A DNA stretch of 64,000 nt from contig CAYGOV010000001.1 of the NCBI GenBank assembly GCA_964351625.1, forward strand, positions 62,001-126,000, read 5' to 3'. Origin of the DNA: Marinoscillum sp964351625. Lineage in GTDB: Bacteria; Bacteroidota; Bacteroidia; Cytophagales; Cyclobacteriaceae. Below are positions 52,952 through 60,202 of the stretch, piece after piece. Numbering within the stretch: the first letter of the stretch is position 1; each line of letters begins with the position of its first letter. The position numbers and the translations under genes are program-made. The notes under the pieces are model-generated. The model saw nothing but the letters and a program-made list of their open reading frames with translations. It searched no databases and was not told where the DNA came from.

Positions 52952-52980
52952 TACTTATTTATAACTATTCTAAATAAGTA
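52952..52980. promoter_or_regulatory. Inverted repeat in the suf promoter region
   Basis: TACTTATTTA (52952-52961), 9-bp spacer, TAAATAAGTA (52971-52980): a perfect 10-bp inverted repeat, immediately upstream (minus strand) of a -7-like TACTTTG. A small CCAGA-AGCC-TCTGG hairpin at 52921-52934 would lie in the suf 5' untranslated region. Position suggests an operator for the suf operon. Confidence 0.5.
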
Positions 52981-53033
52981 ACTAACTAATCAACCCTAGA
53001 TGAGCTATTAAAATTAGGAATGGGAGTATTATT

Positions 53034-53495
53034 TCAGAATAACAAGTGTCTATTCAAGCTCTCCTCAAGAGATATGAAAGTTTCGGTGCGTTCGATTCCT
53101 TCTACTTTTTGGATTTTGTCATGAAGCACATCTTTAAGATGCTTCGTGTCTCTACAATGGATTTTAATGAAGATATTATAATTACCAGTAGTGTAATGCA
53201 CTTTTACTATTTCAGCGATACCTTTAAGTTGCTCCACCACTTGATCATAAAGGGATGACTTTTGGAGGTAGATCCCCATAAAGCAAGTAACATCATAGCC
53301 CAACTTTGAGTAATCCATTTTCAAAGTCGTTCCACGAACAACACCCATCTCCTCGAGCTTCTTCATTCTTACATGAACAGTACCGCCAGAAACAAATACT
53401 TTTTTAGCTACTTCTGTGTAAGGCAGTTTAGCATCCTCCATTAAAAGATTGAGGATTTTCAGATCTACATTATCTATTTCGTAATTCTTGCTCAT
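53034..53495 (-). CDS. Lrp/AsnC family transcriptional regulator
   Basis: 153 residues. An N-terminal helix-turn-helix (about 6-60: DNVDLKILNLLMEDAKLPYTEVAKKVFVS then GGTVHVRMKKLEEMGVV) is joined to a C-terminal RAM effector-binding domain (about 70-150, with VKVHYTTGNYNIFIKIHC). Members respond to amino acids and form dimers and octamers. It is encoded just upstream of, and in the same direction as, the suf operon, separated by 147 bp that contain the inverted repeat above. It may control suf, itself, or amino acid genes such as the arginine operon in this window; the sequence does not say which. Confidence 0.9.
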   Translation of the reverse strand: MSKNYEIDNVDLKILNLLMEDAKLPYTEVAKKVFVSGGTVHVRMKKLEEMGVVRGTTLKMDYSKLGYDVTCFMGIYLQKSSLYDQVVEQLKGIAEIVKVHYTTGNYNIFIKIHCRDTKHLKDVLHDKIQKVEGIERTETFISLEESLNRHLLF

Positions 53496-53560
53496 GACAT
53501 TAGAGGCGGTTTATTGTATAAGTATCGTTACGGATTTAAAGCCGTCATTTAAATTTAAGT

Positions 53561-53581
53561 CAAAAATATTCAAATATTTTT
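53561..53581 (-). promoter_or_regulatory. Lrp gene promoter with AT palindrome
   Basis: TATTTTTG on the minus strand (53568-53561) fits the -7 consensus. It overlaps the palindrome AAAAATATT-CA-AATATTTTT (53562-53581), a plausible site for autoregulation by the Lrp-type protein. Confidence 0.4.
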
Positions 53582-53661
53582 AACAAGTCTATAGATTTTT
53601 TGGTTTTGAGTGCATTAAAAACTGATTAAGTGGTGAATTTCGCAGAATTCATACGGGGATT

Positions 53662-53715
53662 AAAGGCTTCTTATCAATTAGAAGGTTAGCCTTTGACCTA
53701 AGCAACTAGTTAGGT
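53662..53715 (+). other. Tandem hairpins
   Basis: AAAGGCT (53662-53668) pairs with AGCCTTT (53688-53694); ACCTAA (53696-53701) pairs with TTAGGT (53710-53715) around an 8-nt loop, followed after 7 nt by TTTTT. The second may be a weak terminator. No gene points into it from the left on this strand. Confidence 0.3.
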
Positions 53716-53934
53716 ATTGGGCTTTTTGCCAAATTATTTAAAATAATCTCTTTCTAATTGTGACTCTTGCCAAATAAAGAATTGATTCTCAGTAATTCTA
53801 TTAAATGAAATTCAAAATGGAAGTCTATTTCGAAGCTCAAATATGAATGCGACAAAAAATCCTGATAAAAAATACACGAGATGTAAATATTCATTCAATA
53901 CGTTGAAATTATTTTAATAAATCAAAGAGCGTAT

Positions 53935-53942
53935 TAACTTTG
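53935..53942 (+). promoter_or_regulatory. -7 element of a candidate RNA gene
   Basis: TAACTTTG matches TAnnTTTG exactly. Predicted transcription start near 53947. The -33 region is AT-rich without a clear TTG at 19-21 bp. Confidence 0.4.
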
Positions 53943-53980
53943 TTTCATCAAACAGTGATAAATACTAAATCACTGGATAC

Positions 53981-54038
53981 TGTGGGGTGATAATTTGGTC
54001 TTCACTTCATGCGGGTTCAACTCCCTCGCCTACAGCCA
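53981..54038 (+). ncRNA. tRNA-like segment lacking an anticodon arm
   Basis: TGTGGGG (53981-53987) pairs with GCCTACA (54028-54034) in six of seven positions (one G-T pair, one G-G mismatch). GCGGG-TTCAACT-CCCTC (54011-54027) forms a T-arm with a consensus 7-nt TTCRANY loop and one mismatch. It is followed by a G discriminator and an encoded CCA (54036-54038), in exact tRNA spacing. The 23 nt between acceptor and T-arm contain TTTGGT, like a D-loop, but no anticodon stem. It may be a tRNA-like domain of a small RNA or a decayed tRNA. Confidence 0.4.
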
Positions 54039-54068
54039 TTTTTGGGTTAATGTTGTTTATTTGAATCT

Positions 54069-54103
54069 GGTCGTGGTAGGGGTGCCACGACCTTTTTCTT
54101 TTT
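54069..54103 (+). terminator. Strong terminator after the tRNA-like segment
   Basis: GGTCGTGG (54069-54076), 8-nt loop, CCACGACC (54085-54092), followed by TTTTTCTTTTT. It ends about 100 bp before the fadD-like gene, so it closes a non-coding transcript or acts in a leader. Confidence 0.85.
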
Positions 54104-54203
54104 CTAGGCTGTCCGGTCGATCAATTTTTTTTCTAATTTTTCTTTCTGCTAAACCTTCGTTTGTCTCTCAGGTTCTATATTTAGTTTTTTAAACTAAAGT
54201 ATT

Positions 54204-55892
54204 ATGAGCAGCAGACCCTGGTTGTCGAGTTACCCTGAGGGAATTCCTCACTCGATAGATGTGAATAAATACAGTTCTCTCGCAGAATTGTTTGTTGAAT
54301 CCCGTCAACGTTTTGGATCATTACCGGCATATGAAAATATGGGTAAAGTGATCACCTTCGAAGAGCTAGGTAAGCTCAGTGATGATTTCGCATCATATCT
54401 CCTTTACGATTTGAAGCTAGTGCCTGGCGACAAGATTGCCATTCAACTACCGAATATCCTGCAAAATCCTATTGCCATGTATGGTGCTTTAAAGGCGGGT
54501 ATGACTGTAGTCAATACAAATCCGCTTTACACTGCAGCCGAAATGAAGCATCAGTTCATCGACTCTGGCGCCAAAGCAATTGTGATTCTTGCAAACTTTG
54601 CCTTCAATCTTGAGGCAATTCTTCCTGAAACAGGAATCAAGCATGTCATTACTACCGAGCTTGGAGATATGCTTGGGGGTGTTAAAGGCGCGCTAATCAA
54701 CTTTGTAGTTAAATATGTAAAGAAGATGGTGCCAAAATTCAGTCTTCCTACGGCTGTTGATTTTAGAACCACATTGAATTTGGGTGGTCAGCATCAATTG
54801 GTCCCGCCTGCTATTAAGGCGGAGGATCTAGCCTTTTTGCAATATACTGGAGGTACTACAGGTGTATCTAAAGGAGCAATGCTTACGCATAAAAACTTGA
54901 TTGGGAATCTTCAGCAACTTGAAGCTTGGTTGATGCAGACGGATCTCGAAGATGGTAAAGAGATTTTTATTGCTGCGCTTCCTCTCTATCACATTTTTGC
55001 ATTGAATGCGCACGCTCTGTTGCCTGCCAAGCTTGGAGCTAAAAACATTTTGATTACGAACCCTCGCGATATGAAAGGATTCGTGAAGGAATTGAGCAAG
55101 CATCCGTTTACGCTCATCACTGGAGTAAATACTCTTTTCAATGGCTTGCTAAACACACCTGGTTTTGAAAAACTAGATCACAGTACGATAAAAGTTGCTT
55201 TGGCTGGGGGAATGGCCTTACAAAGAGCTGTTTTTGATAAGTGGGAAAAGGTGACGGGTAAAAAGATAGCGGAAGCATACGGGCTCACGGAAACGTCGCC
55301 TGGTCTCTGTATCAATATATTAGGTGATGGAAATACGGTAGGGTCTATAGGGCTTCCCCTACCGGATACTGATGTGGTATTGCTGGATGATGAAGGCAAT
55401 GAAGTGGCGCCCGGCGAGAAAGGAGAGCTTTGTACAAAAGGCCCTCAGGTTTTCACGGGATACTGGAATAAGCCAGTGGAAACGGAACAAGCGTTTATTA
55501 ATGGTTATTTCAAAACTGGTGATATCGCCACCATGTCTGCGGATGGATTCTTCAAGATTGTTGATAGGAAGAAGGAGATGATCCTTGTCTCAGGATTCAA
55601 TGTTTATCCAAACGAAGTAGAGGATGTGGTGGCTATGCATCCAAAAGTACTAGAAGTAGGGGCCATTGCTGTGCCTGATAAAAAGTCAAATGAAGCAGTG
55701 AAGGTTGTGATCGTGAAAAAGGATAACAGTCTCACAGAAGAAGAAATCAAGGCTTTCTGTAAAGAGAAACTTACAGGTTATAAGTGTCCTAAGCACGTTT
55801 CTTTCGTAGCTGAATTGCCGAAATCAAATGTCGGAAAAATACTTAGGAGAGTGATCCGTGAGGATGATGCTAAAATTCACACCTATGATTAA
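54204..55892 (+). CDS. fadD: Long-chain acyl-CoA ligase (AMP-forming)
   Basis: Activates fatty acids to acyl-CoA with ATP, for beta-oxidation or lipid synthesis. 562 residues, ANL superfamily. The AMP-binding motif is LQYTGGTTGVSKGAMLTH (about 211-228), then EAYGLTETSPG, the TGD of FKTGDIATMSADGFFKIVDRKK, and the C-terminal catalytic Lys in SNVGKILRRVIRE. The arrangement and length match FadD from Gammaproteobacteria and Bacteroidota. Monocistronic; its TAA is adjacent to the stop of the convergent lipoprotein gene. Confidence 0.92.
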   Translation: MSSRPWLSSYPEGIPHSIDVNKYSSLAELFVESRQRFGSLPAYENMGKVITFEELGKLSDDFASYLLYDLKLVPGDKIAIQLPNILQNPIAMYGALKAGMTVVNTNPLYTAAEMKHQFIDSGAKAIVILANFAFNLEAILPETGIKHVITTELGDMLGGVKGALINFVVKYVKKMVPKFSLPTAVDFRTTLNLGGQHQLVPPAIKAEDLAFLQYTGGTTGVSKGAMLTHKNLIGNLQQLEAWLMQTDLEDGKEIFIAALPLYHIFALNAHALLPAKLGAKNILITNPRDMKGFVKELSKHPFTLITGVNTLFNGLLNTPGFEKLDHSTIKVALAGGMALQRAVFDKWEKVTGKKIAEAYGLTETSPGLCINILGDGNTVGSIGLPLPDTDVVLLDDEGNEVAPGEKGELCTKGPQVFTGYWNKPVETEQAFINGYFKTGDIATMSADGFFKIVDRKKEMILVSGFNVYPNEVEDVVAMHPKVLEVGAIAVPDKKSNEAVKVVIVKKDNSLTEEEIKAFCKEKLTGYKCPKHVSFVAELPKSNVGKILRRVIREDDAKIHTYD

Positions 55893-56759
55893 TCAGAATC
55901 TGTAATATTCCTTTAAATCTGAAAATGGAACTACTACGGTAATAGCTCCCTCTGAAAAGGAGCTGATTTCGTATGGATTATAATACAAAATTAGACCTTG
56001 AGCTGTGAAGCCGAAGGTTTCGCTAAGGGCAAATTTATCATTATCAAAGAGGAAACCTTTGTCTGACAATTTCTCATTTACTTGGATGCTTTGACTTTTA
56101 CGAAATGCCAATTCTGCAACTCCCTTGACTTTTTTGTCATTCTTAAAGAAGAAGCTGAGATTGTCTATCTTTTTGCCTTTTGAAGAAATATTGAGATAAG
56201 TCAAATCACTATTGGCATGTGCCCCTCCTGTATAACTTGAGGTTTCTATAGCGATCGAGGTATATTCTTTAGTTTGGAAACTGACCTCACTATTAATTTT
56301 CAAATACCAAGAAGATTTACTTTCAGGGAAACTCATTTTGAACTCCTTGTAGCTATCAATGAACATTTTTGTGAGTGTCTCAATTGAAGCGTTTTTTGGT
56401 TTCTCTAAGATATAGTCCTTCAATATATCAGCTAAGGCCACTTCTATGAGGTCATTGTAGACCTTGTAGTTGTCTTCAGATTTGAAGAATGACGGGTAAG
56501 AGATATTGACCTCTGCGTTAAGGTTTTTAGCTTCATCATTCAACACTTTATCGAAATCAATAGTCTCATAATTTTTTGACTTATCAGCTATCACCTCACT
56601 CTTGACAGGTACTTCTTCACTTGATGTTTTGTTATTTGGTGTTTCCTTACTTGGTACGTCACACGAGCTTGCAATCATTAAAACTGCTAATATTAAGTAT
56701 GTCAGTCGAAGAAGACGGATCAATTGTCGATAAAAGATGGTGATGGAGAAAAATTTCAT
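55893..56759 (-). CDS. DUF4163/DUF3298 lipoprotein
   Basis: 288 residues. The N-terminal stretch (about 15-32, ending MIASSC) is a lipoprotein signal with Cys33. An Asn/Ser/Glu-rich linker is followed by a DUF4163 part (KINSEVSFQTKEYTSIAIETSSYTGGAHANSD, conserved GGAH) and a C-terminal DUF3298 part with LILYYNPYEISSFSEGAITVVVPFSDL. This domain pair occurs in RsiV-type and PdaC-type proteins, but here there is no sigma factor nearby. An envelope-associated role is likely; details unknown. Confidence 0.8.
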   Translation of the reverse strand: MKFFSITIFYRQLIRLLRLTYLILAVLMIASSCDVPSKETPNNKTSSEEVPVKSEVIADKSKNYETIDFDKVLNDEAKNLNAEVNISYPSFFKSEDNYKVYNDLIEVALADILKDYILEKPKNASIETLTKMFIDSYKEFKMSFPESKSSWYLKINSEVSFQTKEYTSIAIETSSYTGGAHANSDLTYLNISSKGKKIDNLSFFFKNDKKVKGVAELAFRKSQSIQVNEKLSDKGFLFDNDKFALSETFGFTAQGLILYYNPYEISSFSEGAITVVVPFSDLKEYYRF

Positions 56760-56858
56760 TTTTTTTGCGCCTTAAATTCAACTCTAAATTAACACGAAGT
56801 GGCTAGGAATATCAAAACAAGCATATATTTCGCAAAGTCACTTAAGAAGCCAAATATT

Positions 56859-57758
56859 ATGAAAGCAAAACATTTAACATTGATCGCTGCCTTGCTGTGC
56901 AGTATGATAGCCTCTGCGCAATCTGACACTACTTATTGGAAGAAAGGTGGATTCGTAGCGGCTACTTTTTCTCAAGTTAGTCTTAGTGACAGTTGGTCTG
57001 CTGGGGGTTCTGAAAACATAGCTATAAATGGAGCTACTGGCTTATTCGCGGATTTCAGAAAAGACAGAAATACTTGGGAAAACTCACTTGATCTAGGATA
57101 CGGAATCATCAATCAAAATAACCTTGGTTTTGAAAAATCAGATGATAAAATCAACTTGGTAACGAAGTATGGTCATCAAATAGTAGAGGGTGATAGTAGG
57201 TGGTTTTTTAGTGGAATTCTCGACTTTAGGACTCAATTTCAGGAAGGATATGTGCAAACGGAGACCGGCGATAGCCTTATCTCAAATTTTATGGTGCCAG
57301 GTTATTTGACGATTGGTCTTGGTGCTGATTATCGCCCAAATGCCAAGATCTCATTCTCCTACATTCCTTTGACTGGAAAGTTTACTTTTGTAAATGATCA
57401 AGGTCTTGCAGATAAAGGAGCATATGGAGTAGATCCTGGTAAGAGGTCAAGAGCGGAGTTAGGTTCTTTCTTAAGAATTAAATATAAAGATGAAGTGATT
57501 ACAAATGTCAATGTGGAATCGCGACTTGAATTATTCTCTAACTACATTCAGGATTTTGGAACCATAGATGTGAACTGGCAAACTACCATTGTGATGAAGG
57601 TCAATAAAGTATTGTCTGCTAATTTCTTCACACATCTTATTTATGACAAAGACATCAAAACCCTAAATGATGAAGGCGTTTCAGGAGATGCCAAAGTTCA
57701 GTTTAAGAGTGTGTTTGGCGTAGGTCTAGCTTACAATTTTGGAGCTGCTAGAAAATAA
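56859..57758 (+). CDS. DUF3078 outer-membrane-associated protein
   Basis: 299 residues from ATG 56859; the frame is open from 56799, but this start gives the signal peptide (MKAKHLTLIAALLCSMIASAQ). The mature part has the DUF3078 pattern typical of Bacteroidota: YWKKGGFVAATFSQVSLSDSWSAGG, WENSLDLGYGIINQ, DDKINLVTKYGHQI, and a terminal FKSVFGVGLAYNF strand. It is predicted to be a beta-barrel. Function unknown. A terminator follows within 30 bp. Confidence 0.8.
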   Translation: MKAKHLTLIAALLCSMIASAQSDTTYWKKGGFVAATFSQVSLSDSWSAGGSENIAINGATGLFADFRKDRNTWENSLDLGYGIINQNNLGFEKSDDKINLVTKYGHQIVEGDSRWFFSGILDFRTQFQEGYVQTETGDSLISNFMVPGYLTIGLGADYRPNAKISFSYIPLTGKFTFVNDQGLADKGAYGVDPGKRSRAELGSFLRIKYKDEVITNVNVESRLELFSNYIQDFGTIDVNWQTTIVMKVNKVLSANFFTHLIYDKDIKTLNDEGVSGDAKVQFKSVFGVGLAYNFGAARK

Positions 57759-57784
57759 ATAGACTTAGTTAAAGGCTTAAAAAG

Positions 57785-57808
57785 TCCATCGAGAGATGGA
57801 TTTTTTTT
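57785..57808 (+). terminator. Terminator after the DUF3078 gene
   Basis: TCCATC-GAGA-GATGGA (57785-57800) with eight Ts (57801-57808). Confidence 0.88.
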
Positions 57809-57827
57809 GCTTTATGTATTTTTTCTT

Positions 57828-59009
57828 TTACGGGAGTAAAAGCGAGCTGTCTCCATAGCTCAAGAAACGATAGTTTTCCTTCAGTGCACTTGCATAGACT
57901 TCTTTCCAATGTTTGCCGATGAGTGTGGCTACAAGAAGCATAAGTGTGGAGCCTGGCTGGTGGAAATTGGTGATCAAGCCATCACACATGCGCATCTGAT
58001 AGCCAGGGTAGATGAATATCTCAGTACTGCCTGCAAGAATTTGGATGTTTTTTTTATTCATGGATTGTAATACGGCAGTTAGACTTTTCTCCTTGGAAAC
58101 AACTTTTTCGAAACTATAAGCGGTTTCCTTTGATATGAAGAACTCAGCATCTTCATCTTCGCACAGCAATTGACCATACCAAAACAAGCTTTCCAATGTG
58201 CGCATACTGGTAGTGCCAACTGGTATGGTGGTTGTATGATCAAGTAGTGTTTTTATATTTTCCTGACTGATGATTATTTGCTCCCGATGCATGGGGTGTT
58301 CAGTTACATTTTCCACTTTGATAGGTTGGAAAGTGCCAGCCGAGACATGCAAGGTGACATAATCTGTAGTGATGTTGCTTTTTGTAATATTCTCAAGTAC
58401 TTCTTGAGTAAAATGAAGACCTGCCGTAGGAGCAGCCACAGCTCCTTCAGCTTTGGAGTAAACCGTCTGATATCGTGGTACGTCCTCTTCTGTAGCATCT
58501 CTTCCTAAATAAGGAGGCAATGGGATATTGCCAATGCGTGCTAGGATATCCGAAAAGGTAAAATCTGACTCCCAATCAAACTGAACCTCATCAGTGCCAA
58601 CTCGAGTTGCTGAAAGTTTTATGCCATCAACAGAAGCCAATAATGGGATCTCAGATTTCCATCGCTTGGCATTGCCTATCATTACTTGCCAAGTACAAGT
58701 GTGAAGCGAAAGCATCACCGTTTCATGTACCGTAGATGGAAGCTTTGGCGCTAAAAGAAATATTTCAATTTTGGCTCCCGTTTCCTTCTCGAAGATCATT
58801 CGAGCTGGGATCACCTTGGTGTCGTTGAACACTAAAAGGCAATTTTTTGGTAGCAACTCGTGAATTTCGATAAACTTTCGGTGCTCAATCTTACCTTGGT
58901 GATAAACCAGAAGTTTTGAGTCTGAACGGTTGGTTGGCGGATATTTTGCAATTTTTTCGTCAGGTAAATCGTATTCGTATTCCCTCAGTAGCAAACTTTC
59001 GGTGGACAT
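57828..59009 (-). CDS. queA: S-adenosylmethionine:tRNA ribosyltransferase-isomerase
   Basis: Adds the epoxycyclopentane precursor of queuosine to preQ1-modified tRNA using SAM. 393 residues from the ATG at 59009; the frame continues upstream to 59132, but that extension lies over the divergent gene and has no family resemblance. Motifs: YDLPDEKIAKYPPTNRSDSKLLVY at the start, AAPTAGLHFTQEVLENI, HVSAGTFQPIKVENVTEHPMHRE and TNFHQPGSTLMLLV. Only 15 bp separate its start from that of the divergent menC-like gene. Confidence 0.93.
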   Translation of the reverse strand: MSTESLLLREYEYDLPDEKIAKYPPTNRSDSKLLVYHQGKIEHRKFIEIHELLPKNCLLVFNDTKVIPARMIFEKETGAKIEIFLLAPKLPSTVHETVMLSLHTCTWQVMIGNAKRWKSEIPLLASVDGIKLSATRVGTDEVQFDWESDFTFSDILARIGNIPLPPYLGRDATEEDVPRYQTVYSKAEGAVAAPTAGLHFTQEVLENITKSNITTDYVTLHVSAGTFQPIKVENVTEHPMHREQIIISQENIKTLLDHTTTIPVGTTSMRTLESLFWYGQLLCEDEDAEFFISKETAYSFEKVVSKEKSLTAVLQSMNKKNIQILAGSTEIFIYPGYQMRMCDGLITNFHQPGSTLMLLVATLIGKHWKEVYASALKENYRFLSYGDSSLLLP

Positions 59010-59024
59010 GTATATTTTACTGAA

Positions 59025-60098
59025 ATGTTGAAACTCGAAGATAAAGACTACACGCTGGATTTTAAGTTTGAAGCGGGTACAAGTAGGGGAGTCATGACTA
59101 CTCATGAGGTGATTTTCATCAAAATTTATCAATCGGATGATCCTTCAGTATTTGGTCTTGGAGAAGCCGCCCCACTCAAGAACCTTAGTCCCGAGCGACT
59201 TGATGATGTGAGAGAGGCTATTACTAAAATCAAGGCTGTGATCGCTAAAGTGATAATGCCCACTACTGAGCTTGATTGCTACAAACTAGTCAAAGAACTT
59301 TGTCCTGAAACGCTTCCAAGTTTGCGCACCGCATTAGAAACAGCTTTTTTGGACTTGATGAATGGAGGGCGAAAAATGATTTTTGAGAATGATTTTTCTA
59401 ATGGCAAGGCCTCAATTCCCATCAATGGATTGATCTGGATGGCTGATGCACAACTTATGAAATCTCGGATTCAGGAAAAGCTGGCTGAAGGATTTGATTG
59501 TATCAAAATGAAAATTGGTGCGATAGATTTTGAACAGGAGTTGAAATTGCTTGAGATGCTTCGTGATTCATCGGTGGAGTTGACAATTAGGGTAGACGCC
59601 AATGGGGCATTCCCTACAAATGAGGCGCTGGCCAAACTAAAAGCTTTAGAGCCATTCGGTATTCACTCAATTGAGCAGCCAATCATGGCGGGTCAGCCGG
59701 AAGCTATGCAAATCATCTGCAAGCGATCATCTATTCCTATTGCTTTAGATGAGGAGTTGATTGGCGTCAATGGCAAAACCGAAAAAGCGCAGCTTTTGGA
59801 TTTGATAAAACCCCAATATATTATTTTGAAGCCTACATTGGTTGGCGGCTTTGCAAGTACGCTTGAATGGATAGCGCTGGCAGAGGAAAGAAAAATAGGC
59901 TGGTGGCTTACTTCTGCACTTGAAAGTAATGTGACATTAAATGCAATCGCACAATTCGCTGGAAGATATCCAGATAATGGTCATCAAGGATTAGGTACTG
60001 GTCAACTTTATCACAATAATGTGGATTCACCACTAGAGATTCGCCAAGCTTCACTTCATTACAATCCTGAATTAGCATGGGATTCGGTCTTTTCTTGA
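59025..60098 (+). CDS. menC: Enolase-superfamily enzyme, probably o-succinylbenzoate synthase
   Basis: 357 residues with the muconate-lactonizing enzyme fold. The catalytic set is complete: KMK in FDCIKMKIGAIDF, metal ligands Asp in RVDANGAF, Glu in SIEQPI and Asp in ALDEEL, and the second catalytic Lys in YIILKPTLVGGF; then TSALESNVTLNAIAQFA. The INGLIWM and IKMKIGAIDF phrases are like those of Bacteroidota MenC, which dehydrates SHCHC to o-succinylbenzoate in menaquinone synthesis, fitting the respiratory genes in this window. Dipeptide epimerase is the main alternative, since no other men gene is nearby. Confidence 0.72.
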   Translation: MLKLEDKDYTLDFKFEAGTSRGVMTTHEVIFIKIYQSDDPSVFGLGEAAPLKNLSPERLDDVREAITKIKAVIAKVIMPTTELDCYKLVKELCPETLPSLRTALETAFLDLMNGGRKMIFENDFSNGKASIPINGLIWMADAQLMKSRIQEKLAEGFDCIKMKIGAIDFEQELKLLEMLRDSSVELTIRVDANGAFPTNEALAKLKALEPFGIHSIEQPIMAGQPEAMQIICKRSSIPIALDEELIGVNGKTEKAQLLDLIKPQYIILKPTLVGGFASTLEWIALAEERKIGWWLTSALESNVTLNAIAQFAGRYPDNGHQGLGTGQLYHNNVDSPLEIRQASLHYNPELAWDSVFS

Positions 60099-60202
60099 GT
60101 AACCATTAGCTTGCACAACCATTTAAAGTCCAAATTAACTGACTATATCAATTTTCAAACATTGAATATTTAGAAGCGTTTTGCTTCAAAGCATCTTTTT
60201 AT

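Larger units (their letters stand above)
53496..54203. other. 708-bp non-coding region
   Basis: The longest gap in the window. No credible protein gene: the only long frame (53995-54192) has no family resemblance and crosses a terminator. From left to right it holds an AT-rich palindrome at the Lrp promoter, a pair of hairpins near 53662-53715, a -7 element at 53935, a 7-bp hairpin CAGTGAT/ATCACTG (53953-53975), a tRNA-like segment (53981-54038) and a strong terminator (54069-54103). The right half therefore looks like an RNA gene. I see nothing recognisable at 53720-53930 beyond AT-rich sequence. Confidence 0.6.

Noticed and set aside
53940..54110. tmRNA (ssrA)
   Set aside because: Although the 3' part is tRNA-like, the conserved tmRNA 5' sequence, pseudoknots and a tag-peptide frame are absent and the transcript would be too short.
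53995..54192. Open frame of 65 codons in the non-coding region
   Set aside because: It runs through the tRNA-like segment and a strong terminator, has no recognisable domain, and its hydrophobic composition reflects T-rich DNA.
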